Shown one piece after another: positions 51,575 through 63,089 of a stretch of 64,000 bases of DNA. Position numbers and translations under genes: made by a program. The stretch lies in contig OY821740.1 in assembly GCA_963682055.1 (NCBI GenBank), forward strand, positions 34,802,795 through 34,866,794, given 5' to 3'. The first letter of the stretch is position 1; every line of letters begins with the position of its first letter. The stretch comes from Primula veris (lineage: Eukaryota > Streptophyta > Magnoliopsida > Ericales > Primulaceae). Below the pieces are notes generated by a model. The model was given only the letters and a program-made list of their open reading frames with translations, did no database searches and was not told the origin of the DNA.

Positions 51575-52520
51575 GGATTGGACCATGAAAACAAAAGTAT
51601 TTAAGGATTGGTCCATGAAACTGAAACTAATTAAGGATTAGTCCATTTCACCTAACTAACCAATAAAAATGTAAAAAATCAGAAAAAATAAAAATGAAAA
51701 AATGAAAAAATAAAAAAAAATATGAAAAAATCCAAAAAAAATTAAAAGAGGCAAAACCTCGAAAAAATATGATTTTTTTTTTTAAAATCCTAAAAAATAA
51801 TAAAAAAATATCATAAAATCAAAAAAAATCTAAAATCAACAAAAATCCAAAAACGCAAAAAAAAAAAACAGTCTGAACCAAAAACAGTTTGAACCATTTT
51901 AAGTCATTTTAAAAACAGTCTGAACCAAAAACAGTCTGAACTTTTTTAAGTCATTTTAAAAACAGTATGAACCAAAAACAGTCTGAACTTTTTTATGTCA
52001 TTTTAAAAACAGTCTGAACTTTTTAAAGTCATTTTAAAAACAGTCTGAACCATTTTAAGTCATTTTAAAAACAGTCTGAACCAAAAACAGTCTGAACCAA
52101 AAACAGTCTGAACCAAAAACAGTCTGAACTTTTTTAAGTCATTTTAAAAACAGTCTGAACCAAAAACAGTCTGAACTTTTTTATGTCATTTTAAAAACAG
52201 TCTGAACTTTTTAAAGTCATTTTAAAAACAGTCTGAACTGTTTTTGTTTTTTTTTTTGCATTTTCGGATTTTTGTTGATTTTAGATTTTTGTTGATTTTT
52301 TGGGGGTTTTTTTTGATTTTTTGGGGTTTTTTTATAAAAAAAGTCGTGTTTTTTCGGGTTTTTGCCTCTTTTATTTTTTATTTTGATTTTTTACATTTTT
52401 ATTAGTTATTTAGGGGAAATGGACCAATTCTTAATTAGTTTCAGAAATAATGGTCCAATTCTTAATTAAATTTTATAGCCGGACTAATCCTTAAATAGTT
52501 TTGTTTTCATGGTCCAATCC
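51575..52520. mobile_element. Foldback element with internal tandem-repeat core
   Basis: The termini are inverted: the left end starts GGATTGGACCATGAAAACAA, and the right end in reverse complement starts the same way and continues with a similar 'ttaaggatt.gtcc' repeat. Inside are A-rich then T-rich mirror sequences around a tandem array (51868-52240). There is no coding sequence. Confidence 0.75.
51868..52240. repeat. Tandem array of ACAGTCTGAAC motif
   Basis: Fourteen exact ACAGTCTGAAC copies and two one-base variants occur, separated alternately by a short 'caaaa' spacer or by a 'ttttaagtcatttta' spacer. This gives a two-tier higher-order repeat. Confidence 0.95.
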
Positions 52521-53150
52521 TTAATTTTATAAATTAAAATGATGACAGTTCATAGGTAACCAAAGTATGTAATCGAATCAAATTGGAGCTGTCTAAACAA
52601 TTATTACAGTATTAAACAAAATAAATGTCCACGTAAACATATATTTTTAGTTTGTAATGACAAATACTGATCTAGAAATATCTGCAGTGAAACTTATACA
52701 AGGCACCATTATAGGAACTTTTATAATTAAGTTTTCTTTTGATAAACTTAGGCCGTGTTTTTTTTTAAAGGATAATAAGAAGATTTTTTTCAGTTTTTTT
52801 TTGTATTGACAGGCAAATGGTTTGCTTGATCTACTTAGGCCATGTTTGTTGAAAGGCTAATAAGCGAGTATATAACCTTGTTCACCATAAATACACCGTT
52901 GAGAATAGAAATGTCAAAAATAAAAGAAATACAATCTAAAAGTAGTTTTACTTGGTAATCAAAATACTACGGAATCAAACTTGATCAACGAAACACATCT
53001 GTTTAAATTACACTATATATATAATGAGTGGCAATAATAGCCTTCAAAGTTTTTTTTTTTTCCCGGTAAGTAACCTTCAAAGTTCAACCTAATCAAAATA
53101 CTATAACTTATCAATCTTTACTCGTTCTTTAGTCTCTACTAAAAACATAA

Positions 53151-53385
53151 ATGAGACCTGATCTTTTGCCCAATTTATTTCTAGAAATCATCTTCGACAT
53201 GCTCTTAGAGTTACCTGTCAAGGTACTTGTGCCGGTTCCTAGGTGTGTCAACTGCATGGCATGCAAGGGTTAATCACCGACACACACTTCGCAAGAGCTC
53301 ATATATATCCATGAACAAAAATCCAACAAAAACAAGGAGAGTAAGAAGCTCCTTATTAACACATTTCCATTTATAACGCGAGCCT
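53151..53385 (+). pseudogene. F-box gene relic, left arm (frameshifted)
   Basis: An ATG opens a 41-codon frame containing LFLEIIFDMLLELPVKVLV, which fits the helical F-box core (L..EI...LPVK.L). The conserved continuation is split over other frames: GLITDTHFARAH in one and SMNKNPTKTRRVRSS in another, so at least two frame disruptions are present. A 4-base insertion relative to the right-arm copy, near 53255, explains one of them. An intact F-box protein would bind SKP1 in an SCF ubiquitin ligase; this copy cannot encode one. Confidence 0.55.
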
Positions 53386-54660
53386 AGGCGAAACCTAGTC
53401 ACGAATCAAGTGGCATGCGGAGTTTAGTTTTGATAATTAAGCAAAACTAAACAAGATTAGTCAGAATCAGCCATTGATCATTAGTTGCTAAATTCGCTTA
53501 GTTCAGCTAAAACGTAGGAGCTAAACATCGAAATAACGTGCTAATTTGATCAATAAAACACTCATACCTAATTTGCCCGCATATTTTTTTTTAAAAGTTT
53601 ATAGATACTGTTCAAATGTTGAACTATATAATTAAATTTAAAAAAAAAAACAATTCAACAAGTAGTACCTATAATTTGTTGTCGGTTCGTAAAAGTAAAA
53701 ACAACCTCAGAGGCTGAGACGGACATTTCATCCTTAGAGCACTTGCATCAGTTCCCTTATATCACTAATTTACCTTAAATATGAGAAGATTGTTCTAAAA
53801 TTGTATACGCATCAGTTTTTTTATCCATTATCTTAAATATACATGAACTCAAATATCACTCAAATATAAGTGATAAAGATGTTCCCTTATAATTAAAATA
53901 ATAATTTATCTCACTTCATTTTCTCTTATTTTCTCTCATTTATTTGTACTTTTCACATATAAATTAATAAAATAACAAAAAAATGAGTTGTATAGTTATG
54001 ATAGAAAAATTTATAAAAAAACTGATAATTTGTATAAACTAATAAGCTGTAAAAGTGTATTTTTTACTTTAAATACGATAAAAAATGTAATTTATTTAAT
54101 GTGTTTGCTCTAGTAAATTAATTTGAATTGAAAAAAATTAATAAAAATATATTAAAATATAATAATATTTAGTTATGATAATAAATTAAATTGATTACTC
54201 TACGTTTGTACCGCATTAATTTTACCAGAAAGTTGCTAAAATTTTAATATACAAAGACCAAAATATCCTTATTCGATTGTACTCATAAGAAAAGGAACAA
54301 AATCAGAAGTCACAATTAGGAGAACCCAGATCTGAATGAGGCGTGCATTCTTTCCCTCTAGAGAGAGAGAGAGTGAGTGGGAGGGTGGATTTTTAAAGGG
54401 TGGTTAACCCCCTCTATTAGCCTATGATTTCATCATCTTTATTCACTGAAAAAAAGAATAACAACCCTTTTTTAGTGTGTGTGTGTGTGTATGCATGCAT
54501 ATATATATATATATCATCATCATCATCGTCATCTGAACTCTCAACTAAGAACACACAACAAACCAACAACAACTACAACAAATCTAAAGTGAAATTGATC
54601 AGTTTATTTAAGAGGCTGTGATGATTAACATTATCTGGGTTTGAATCAGGTAATTGAGAT

Positions 54661-54717
54661 CCGACCCGTTTGATGGCGGGGTGACCTGAAAGGTGTCGCA
54701 GCCACTAACGGACTCGG
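54661..54717 (+). ncRNA. Conserved 57-nt hairpin, copy A
   Basis: Predicted pairing: 1-4 with 54-57, 6-10 with 47-51, 14-17 with 41-44 and 21-25 (GTGAC) with 35-39 (GTCGC), leaving loop CTGAAAGGT. It is preceded by a candidate 5' region with GA, TG, TA and CAT microsatellites and followed by the 'gatctgagcct' block. No reading frame is conserved with the other copies. The arrangement recalls plant GUT15/CR20-type noncoding transcripts, but I could not confirm membership. Confidence 0.4.
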
Positions 54718-55866
54718 TTTTGGTCTCTTTTACCTGATTGCTATAGATCTGAGCCTTTTTTTAATTATTTTTTGCCCTTTTTTTGTTTTTGTTTTACTAT
54801 CATTTTAGTTTTATTTTTGTTAGTTTTTAAATGCAATGTGTTAAGCTCTTGTAAGTTTTTGCTTATATTAAGTGTAATTATTGAGAAAAAAGTCGTAGTG
54901 TTATGACTTATGAGCTATCTGTTACTAAATTAAAACGATAACAGTTTATAATTAGGCAGAGTTAAGTAAATTGCAATCTAATCAAATTGGAGCTGTATAA
55001 ACTAACTAAATGTCCATGTAAACTGACATTTCTAGTTTGTTATGACAAATTCTGATTTGGAAAATTCTGCAGTGAAAACTAATATTAGGCACTATTATAG
55101 AAACTTATATCTCATAATTAACTTCTTTTTCTTCTTTGTGGGATTATCAAACTTATTTATCAATCTAGTTTGTAGTCTCGAAACCAACATTAAGAGATAC
55201 AAGACACCCAATATCAGGATTCATATTGATTATACTCCGTATTATATATAGTGCTGCTGTGCAAGGACCTCGGCCGATTACTTTTAAATTGAACATCACT
55301 AAAGTTACGGAACTCAATACTAAGTCTTCGTCGTCATTTTCTCCCACAGATCACAAGGGTTTAAGATAATTAGAAAAACAATGGCGGTCCACGAAACAAA
55401 AGGGATAAAGAAAAGTAACCAAAGTGTCATGAAGCAAGTTACGTTTTAACCCGATTACTTCATAACCCACATAAATACCATCTAGGACCACGCATATCTA
55501 GTTTAATTATTCTGATATAGAATTCTTATAGAATGTTTTTTTTACAGTATTTGGCGATCTTGGAATGGAGGCTTTCAATGTTGGAACCCGTTGCAAAACT
55601 TAATAAATAGCACACATTTTGTCAAACAGCTTGAGATTCTTGAGTAAGTTAGCAGTTGGCAGTTCATTTGCACATTTTGTCAAACGGCTTGACTGCATAG
55701 AATATAAGTGTAGCAAACAAATAGCATAACAACGCTAAGATTATTTTTTCGACAAAAAACACAAATAAGCAAAAACTTATAAGAGCTTATTACTAAAACA
55801 CGTAGCAACCCCGGGTTTTCCTTTTTGGCCGTTAATCAATTGAACGGTATTATCCACTAGGGTTCT

Positions 55867-55978
55867 ATATTTTTATTTGAGTTTTTATTGTGTTGTAAAA
55901 TTTATTTTTAATTTATTAAATTCTCATTTGTCTAATATATAATAAAAATTGAAAAATTAAATTAGTTATTGAAAATGT
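55867..55978. repeat. Single-arm copy of the 21.4-21.9 kb foldback element
   Basis: It shares 'tttttatttgagttt', 'ttttaatttat.aaattct' and 'aaattaaattagttattgaa' with the right arm of the element at 21411-21909. It is inserted in the tail of hairpin unit B. Confidence 0.65.
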
Positions 55979-56152
55979 ATAATCTAACACTCAATTTTTT
56001 AATCTAATGGTTATAAAAGTGACTGAACATTGTACAGTCCGCACAAAATGGTGACGCAGCAACCCCAAAACATTGTATTTAAAGACTGAAAAAGATGTGC
56101 AGTATATAAAATTAGGCTCTGATCTGTAGAAAACAGGTAACATAGACCGAAA

Positions 56153-56209
56153 CCGAGTCCGTTAGTAGCTGTGACACCTTTCAGGTCACCTCGCCATCAA
56201 ACGGATCGG
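56153..56209 (-). ncRNA. Conserved 57-nt hairpin, copy B
   Basis: Same length and fold as copy A. Changes are pair-preserving in two stems: position 38 G to A turns a T-G pair into T-A, and position 43 C to T turns G-C into G-T. Positions 5 and 19 also differ, both in unpaired sites. It lies in the inverted right arm. Confidence 0.4.
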
Positions 56210-57516
56210 ATCTCAGTTACTCAATTTGAACCCAGATAATTTTAATCATCATAGCCTCTCAAATTAATTAGTTGTTGATGAGAGTTGAGACAGTTGTGTG
56301 TTTAGGTGATGAGAATTGATACATACATACACACACTAAACAAGGGTTGTTATTTTTTTTATTGAATAAAGACGATGAAATCATAGGCTAAGAAAGGGGG
56401 TTAACCACCCTTTAAAAATCCACCCTCTCACTTTCTCTCTCGAGAGAGAATGCAAGCCTCATTCAGATCTGGATTCTCGTAATTGTGGATTCTGATTTTG
56501 TTCGTTTTTGTTAGCTCACTTGCATCAGTTCCTTTATATCATCGATTTATTGATAATATTGTTCTAAAATTGTATACGTATTGGTTTATTTATCTATTAA
56601 CTTAAATATACAATAAATAAAATATCAATATGTTCACTTATAATTAAAATAATAATTTTTTTCCCTTATTTTTCTCTATTATCTCTTATTTATTTGTACT
56701 TTTCACATATAAATTAATAAAATAACAAAAATATGAGTTGTATAGTTGTGATAAAGAAATTTATAAAAAAGTTGATAATTTGTATAAACCAAAGCGTTTC
56801 CTTGTAAATTGTAAAAGTGTACTTTTTAATTTAAATACGAGAAAACTTATAAGTTATTTAATGTGGTTTCTCTAGTAAATTAATTTGGATTGAAAAAATT
56901 TGATATAAGTATATTAAAATATAGTAATATTTAGTTATGATAATAAATTTGATAGAAAAGCTGAAAAATGTATAAAGTTAAACTGTTACCCTAAAAATAT
57001 AAAAGTAATGCTAATTAAGTTAAATATGAGGAAAAATGTAAGTAAAATTACACATTTGCTCCTCCGAGTACAATAGAATTAGGGATACTTTGGTCTCTGT
57101 ATACTGAAATTTTAGGTAACTGGTAAAATTAATGGCCTAGAATTAAAATGAAATTTTGATAAGAGTTACTGTGTGTCTATCTCATATTGTTTTTAGTTTT
57201 TACCTTACGAACCGGCAAAAACTTATAGCTACTTTGTTGAACTTAAATTTTTTGAAAATTTAATCATATACATTAATTCAACATTTGAACTGTATCAATA
57301 AACTTACAAAAACGGTCAATTTAGGTATGGGTATTTTATCGGTCAAATTTGCACGTGATTTCGATGTTTGGCTCCTACGTTTTGGTGGATTCAAGCGAAT
57401 TTAGCACTTAATGGTCAATGACTGATTTTGACTAATCTCGTTTAGTTTTGCTTAATTACAGAAACTAAACTCCGCATGCCACTTGATTCGTGACTAGGCT
57501 TCGTCTAGGCTCGCGC

Positions 57517-57707
57517 TATAAATGGAAAGATGTTAATAAACTTACTCTCCTTGTTTTTGTTGGATTTTTGTTCATGGATATATATGAGCTTTTGCAAAGT
57601 GTGTGTTGGTGATTAACCCTTGCCATGCAGTTGACACATATAAGAACCGGCACAAATACATTGACAGGTAACTCTAAGAGCATGTCGAAGACGATTTCTA
57701 GTGGTAG
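57517..57707 (-). pseudogene. F-box gene relic, right arm (in frame, truncated)
   Basis: The inverted partner of the left-arm relic. Here one frame runs from LPLEIVFDMLLELPVNVFV through VNHQHTLCKSSYISMNKNPT to a stop (57517-57519). It lacks the 4-base insertion seen in the other copy. There is no clear start codon, and it is only about 63 codons long, against several hundred for a normal F-box protein. Confidence 0.5.
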
Positions 57708-58142
57708 GTTAGACGACAGATCAAGTCCCGTTTCTTAATGAAGTATGAGTAAAAATTGGCAAGCTATACTATATTTTGATTACTTTGAAGGATAATAATA
57801 TAGCAATTAACAACTCATTATAATGTAATTTGAACATACAGGAGCACGTGTTTTGTTGATCATGTTTGAGACCTAAGTACATGCCTATACAAGCCACCAT
57901 TTACCTGGACATTTCTTTTGTTTAAATGTGTAGACTTAAGAGAGCTTCAGTGCCGTCATTTAGTAACAAATAGTAACTTAATTCTAAAACTATTTGCATC
58001 TACATTTTTAAAAAAAAAAAAAAAAAACAATTATAAGCAGAAACTTATAAGAGCTTAAAAACTAACACAGAAACTTAAATATAGTGTGCAGTATATAAAT
58101 ATAAGGCTCAGATCTATAGCAATCAGGTAACCGAGACCGAAA

Positions 58143-58199
58143 CCGAGTCCGTTAGTGGCTGCGACACCTTACGGGTCACCCCGCCATCAAACGGGTCGG
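58143..58199 (-). ncRNA. Conserved 57-nt hairpin, copy C
   Basis: Identical to copy A in all stems; the only differences are in the loop (CTGAAAGGT against CCGTAAGGT). It keeps the upstream GA-rich and GGTTAACC blocks (about 58400-58460) and the CA microsatellite (58319-58338). Confidence 0.4.
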
Positions 58200-59822
58200 A
58201 TCTCAGTTACCCAATTTGAACCCAGATAATTTTAATCATCACAGCCTCTTAAGTTAGTTAGACAGTTTCACTCTAGATTTGTTGTGGTTTGAGCTTGGTG
58301 TTTAGCTGATGATTCATACACACACACACACACACACAAAAAAGAAAGGGTTGTTATTTTTTTTTCAGTGAATAAAGATGATGAAATCATAGGCTAAGAG
58401 AAGGGGGTTAACCACCCTGTAAAAATCCACCCTCTCACTCTCTCTCTCTCTAGAGAGAGAGATTGCAAGCCTCGTTAAGATCTGGGTTCATTTTTTCTAT
58501 CTGAGATTGTAGAGGACTAAATAGTTTAGTCTTCGTATATTGAAGTTTTAGTAAGTAGCTGGTAGATGGATATTTCGGATAAGAGTTACTGCGGGGTTTT
58601 TTAGACACGTTCAACCTTCATCGGCTAGCTAACTTGTTAAAATAAAATATCGGTCAAATTTGCATTCAATTTCGTATTAGTCAAACAATTTAGGGCATAT
58701 GGGGTAAATTTGGCTCCTATGGTATAGCGAATCTGAGCCACCTACCTCGTAGTCAACGCCCAATTACGACTAATCTTGTTTAGTTTCGCTTAATGAACTA
58801 CAACACTTCTGCTTGTTTCATGACCCTTTGGTTAAATTTCTTTATCCGCTTTGTTAGGTGGACTGCTGTTTTTCAAATTAACAAAAACCCTTGTGATTTG
58901 TGGGAGAAAGTTACAAGAATTCTTGGTATCGAGTTCCTGAGCTTTAGTGATGTTCAATGTAAAAGTAGGTTGAGGTCCATGTACCGTATCAGAACTATAA
59001 TAAAATCAATATAAATCCTAAATTTGAGTCTTGTATCTCCCAAGTCCCAAGTCCTAATGTCGGTTTCGATACTACAAACAAGACTGATAAGTAGAGTCCA
59101 ACGCGTTGTTGAAACAGTCATGTTTATCTTTCTCTTCTTTTCATCTAGTAATATGCATCGATCATTAGCCGCAATGCAATTGTATAAGATTCACGTAGTA
59201 AATTGTAAAATTTTATCAAAAGTATATTGGTTCAAATTAGATAGCGCAAACTATCATGTGTCCATAACAGATTTATCACGATATACGTCGATCTTCTGAG
59301 CCTTGAAAGTCGAAACATGTGCAAGACTTAATAATACGATGAAATCAAGAAGATATAAAACTTAATTACTAAAAGATAAAAGTTCCTATAATGTCTAATA
59401 CAAGTTTCACTGCAAATATTTTCATATCAGAATTTGTTATTATAAAAAAAAAACTAAAAATATCTTTTGAAGTGAACATTTTTTTTGTTTAATTATTTAG
59501 AGTTTAGACAGCTCCCATTCCATTCCATTACTTACTCTGTCTACTTAAAACCTGACGTCATTTTAATTCAGTAATAAATCAAATAACTTAATTCTAAAAC
59601 TATATTAATCTACACATAACACTTTTAAGACTTTTTTTCTGAACAAGAAATACTAATAAGCAAAATTTTACAAGAACTTATTACCAAAACACCTAACATA
59701 CCCAAAGGATTGTATTTAAAAAAAAACTAACAAAAAGAAAATCTAATAAAATAAAATAAATAAAATGTGCAATATATAATATAAGGCTCAGATCTACAGC
59801 AATCAGGTAAGAGAGATAGAAA

Positions 59823-59879
59823 TCGAGTCCGTTTGTAGCTGCGATACCTTTCGGGTCACCCTGCCATCAAACGGGTCGA
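59823..59879 (-). ncRNA. Conserved 57-nt hairpin, copy D
   Basis: The most diverged copy, still 57 nt. The outermost pair is T-A in place of C-G (both bases changed), and position 46 T to A creates a new T-A pair with position 11. One pair (25-35) is lost as C-A. It lacks the upstream GGTTAACC block, so this unit may be inactive. Confidence 0.35.
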
Positions 59880-60330
59880 ATCTCAATTACCCGATTTGAA
59901 CCGAGATCATTTTAATCTCCCTCTCACTCTCTATCAGATATGGGTTCATTTTCCTATATATGGGTAATTCATAATTATAGAGAATTAAAATAGTTTCTCT
60001 TGGATATTGAATTTTTAAGTAGTTTGGTAAGTTTAATGCGGTACAAAAGTACAGTAAAGATAAAAATTTCGGAGAAGTTACTTGAGTAAAAAATTTATTT
60101 GGATAATTTATGTACGAGTTTTTTATCGATCAAATTTGTACGTGGTTTCGTATAGGCCAAACAATTTGCGGAAAATGATGTGAATTTGACTTATGTTTTA
60201 GCGAATGTGATCCTAGCACCTAATACTCAACGCCTAGTTCTAAGTTTTGGTTAATTATCGATGACTAAACTCCACAGGTCACATAATTTCCATTTAAACT
60301 TCGCCTATGCCTCGATTTTTAAACAGAGAG

Positions 60331-61227
60331 GTGTAATAACCCATGTTAAGGAACTGTTTATGGGCCCACAAATGATGTGTTTGATAACACAAATTTGAAT
60401 CACGACTACACATTCGAACCAGACACTCAATGCCCGTTATACCATCATTTAGAATACGACCTATATGGTGTATTAGATTATCTCAGTATGAACTTAGATA
60501 TGCATTATAAAATACATTCGTCATCATCGTTGTTCAACTAGTCAAAATTTAAGTCATTTCTCATTTGCCATCCGTCAACATTATTCATCAGGCTCACAAC
60601 ACTTGTTCATCTCAATACGTAATTAATTTCAATTTGAACTTACAAGTTTAATCTCGCTCGAATCACTTTAAATATTATCTTGTAGAACCTATTTAACCTT
60701 TATGGCTTATGGATTATGTGTATTCGGAAATATACCGAGTTAGATGGGATGAAATAAATGGATTCAATGATATACATAATGTGAGGCCAAAATATCAAAT
60801 TTTATGTGCAATTGCATAATCTTAACGAGAATGTAATATTGTAATTTATACGACAATCGAAATACCGATGAAAACATACACACATTTGCATTCGGCGCTG
60901 CGACTTACTCTCCAACTATCTTTTCGAATCCTATTATAATCTCAATCGGTATCATGGTCCCATATTTCCAGGACTACGGATCCGGCAACAGGGGCGAAAC
61001 ATAAACGGGGTTGCCAAATTATATAAAAACTAATGCTGAGTGAAAAAATACATCAAGGAGTTGCCAAAATAATCATTTTTAACAAAACTTAATACAAGAA
61101 TATGTATAAAAATGTAAAACATGATATTGAAAAAAGAGTTACCAAAAATAAATGTTACTAATAGTATAGGACCATTAGTGTGATCCACAATAGTCTCCCT
61201 CCCCGTCCCTTAATCTAGATCAAATAA
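60331..61227. other. Region between repeat array and VHA gene; possible LTR fragment
   Basis: From 60332 the sequence TGTAATAACCCATG resembles the start of a Ty3/Gypsy-type LTR, but I found no matching end or target duplication. The rest is AT-rich with no exon. About 61000-61170 has a 'gttgccaaa' motif repeated three times. Confidence 0.35.
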
Positions 61228-61251
61228 CCTCTCTCTCTCTCTCTCTCTCTC
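61228..61251 (+). repeat. (CT)n tract in the presumed 5' UTR/promoter of VHA-c''
   Basis: A CT repeat lies about 155 bases upstream of the VHA-c'' start codon. Pyrimidine patches at this position are common in plant core promoters and leaders. It may be transcribed; no TATA box is evident at a proper distance. Confidence 0.6.
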
Positions 61252-61406
61252 CATCACGAAATTATCAAATCCCTCACTCTAGATTAAAAAAACAAACCCA
61301 GTTAACGATACATAACATACACATAAACACACACATATATACATACATATATACATAGAGAGAGATAGAAAAAGAGGGGTGATTATAAATAGGAAGGGTA
61401 ATAATA

Positions 61407-63089
61407 ATGGTGAGTGATTCGAGCTCGTGGTCACGAGCTATGCTACAGATCTCGCCCTACACTTTCTCCGCTCTCGGTATCGCCATCTCTATCGGCATCT
61501 CCGTCCTCGGTGCCGCCTGGTACATATTCATACATACATATCTTTTTCCGTATATATCTGCTTCTGCTGTATCTATAGACTATCAAATGATAATTTACCC
61601 GAATTATATATGTAAAGGAAATTAACGCTGTAGTATCAAATTGTGTATAATTTGATTGTATAGATATATGATATGCGAAGATAATGGTTGTGAAGATTTG
61701 AAAGCTCAGTATTAGTAATTTATTTTAGGGTTGATTCGTGTTTATTATACCAAACTATCGTCTGTTAAAAATAAATAAACAGAAATTAAACAAATAAACA
61801 GAAGTTAAACAATCAACAGAAATTAAACAGTAATTTACTTTAGGAGTACATACGTAAAGGATACTTAAAAAAAATTGTTTGTGTTTGATGTGCTTAATGG
61901 CATAGGGCAAATATTGGTGGTGACACGAGAGGCCCAGTACTGCAAATATTATGAAATTCTGATTTTAGTTTTAACGTTTGAAGTTACAGCTGTAAACCTG
62001 GCTAGATGGATGAAGTTGTAGACATGAATTTGTTGTTTATCCACAGCATTATGGAAAACAATCATTCACTCAATCATACAATTATATTGATTTATATTAT
62101 ATAAAATTGCATACTGCCGCTTGGAGATACAGATAATCATGATTATGTATCTCGTTGTGTTTTATTGAATCTGTAGTCCGTCAAAGCAAATTTTATACGT
62201 TCTATGTGTTTAGTCTAGTCAGGCAGCTGATGTTGTTTCGCTGGCTTTTAGAAAAATAATATGCCTACGTGTCTTTAAAATTATAGAACTGCCGCTTGAT
62301 AGCTCAAAAAATTCATTGACATATCATTATCTATTCAATTTTTGTTTTTCTGAAACAGTGTGTTAGAATTAGTTGATACTGTATTTGGGCAGGATTATGA
62401 AAATATTGATGAACAAAGTCCTGGGAAATTGAAACTGAAAGTTCTCTGGTTTGTAAGATGATATTCAGAGTTTATCTTAATCTAAGAAGCTAAAATTACA
62501 TAAATATAGGATATTCGAGATACCAAGTTTCTAACTTAAACAGAAGGTAAATATTATAAATTTATAACGTACAATGTAAGTGCTGATTGTTTCGTAATCT
62601 CAATATATAAATTGATAGTTACATGTCAGCTAATATAATTAAGCAGTGTGGCAAACTGCTTTGTAGCTTTAACAAGTTTAAATACAAGTATAAGTAATTT
62701 TTTATTTTAAGGTCAAACTAATTTTTATACATTGATTAAATATGTGAAGGGTGCAATTTGGGGATTGAGTTAATGTATCGTCACATTCTCTATATACACA
62801 CCATTATAGAAAATTAATACATAAGTAAACGATGTTTTTGCTTTTCAAAAGTATGCATGATCATATTTTTGTTCTCAAGCACTCAAGAGTCTCATTTTTT
62901 ACAAAGAATCATTACCACATCCTTATGTGTATTGTATTTTGTTTCTGTGTAGTATACACCTTTGATTGTAAGTTTACGTTCTTTCTCTCAATATAAAGTT
63001 CATTCTTTCAGGGGGATTTACATAACAGGGAGCAGCTTGATTGGTGCTGCTATCAAAGCTCCCCGAATCACTTCCAAGAATCTTATCAG
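61407..63089 (+). CDS. VHA-c'': V-type H+-ATPase proteolipid subunit c'' (first two coding exons; continues off the right edge)
   Basis: Subunit of the membrane (Vo) rotor ring of the vacuolar proton pump, which acidifies the vacuole and Golgi/endosomes. Exon 1 is 61407-61519 and encodes MVSDSSSWSRAM followed by QISPYTFSALGIAISIGISV. Exon 2 is 63012-63089 and encodes GIYITGSSLIGAAIKAPRIT followed by SKNLIS. The junctions are GT-AG and the split Trp codon (TG/G) is restored. This is a very close match to the known plant c'' N-terminus: first transmembrane helix, then the conserved ITGSSLIGAAI..PRI.SKNL loop and helix. The next exon, expected to begin with VIFCEAVAIYG-like sequence, was not found before 64000. 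No defect is seen in the visible part. Confidence 0.93.
61520..63011 (+). other. Intron 1 of VHA-c'' (about 1.5 kb)
   Basis: Bounded by GT at 61520 and a pyrimidine-rich acceptor ending AG at 63010-63011. AT-rich; three close copies of 'acagaa(a/g)ttaaac' lie near 61780-61830. No other feature recognised. Confidence 0.8.

Larger units (their letters stand above)
52530..60330. repeat. Compound inverted and direct repeat array (F-box relic plus hairpin units)
   Basis: Two long inverted arms, about 52960-54890 and about 55700-57880, are followed by two shorter copies in the same orientation as the right arm (about 57890-58780 and about 59380-60330). A further tail fragment lies at about 52550-52745. 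The common unit order is F-box relic, GA-rich block, GGTGGTTAACC block, 57-nt hairpin, 'gatctgagcct' block, then an A/T-rich tail with 'aagctcttataagtttttgc'. Segment 55160-55450 also matches 58800-59100 in inverse orientation. Boundaries are approximate and judged by eye. Confidence 0.75.

Noticed and set aside
58793..59299. Two plus-strand frames (73 and 91 residues) in unit C of the array
   Set aside because: The inverse duplicate at 55160-55450 does not preserve the frame, so there is no sign of protein-level constraint.
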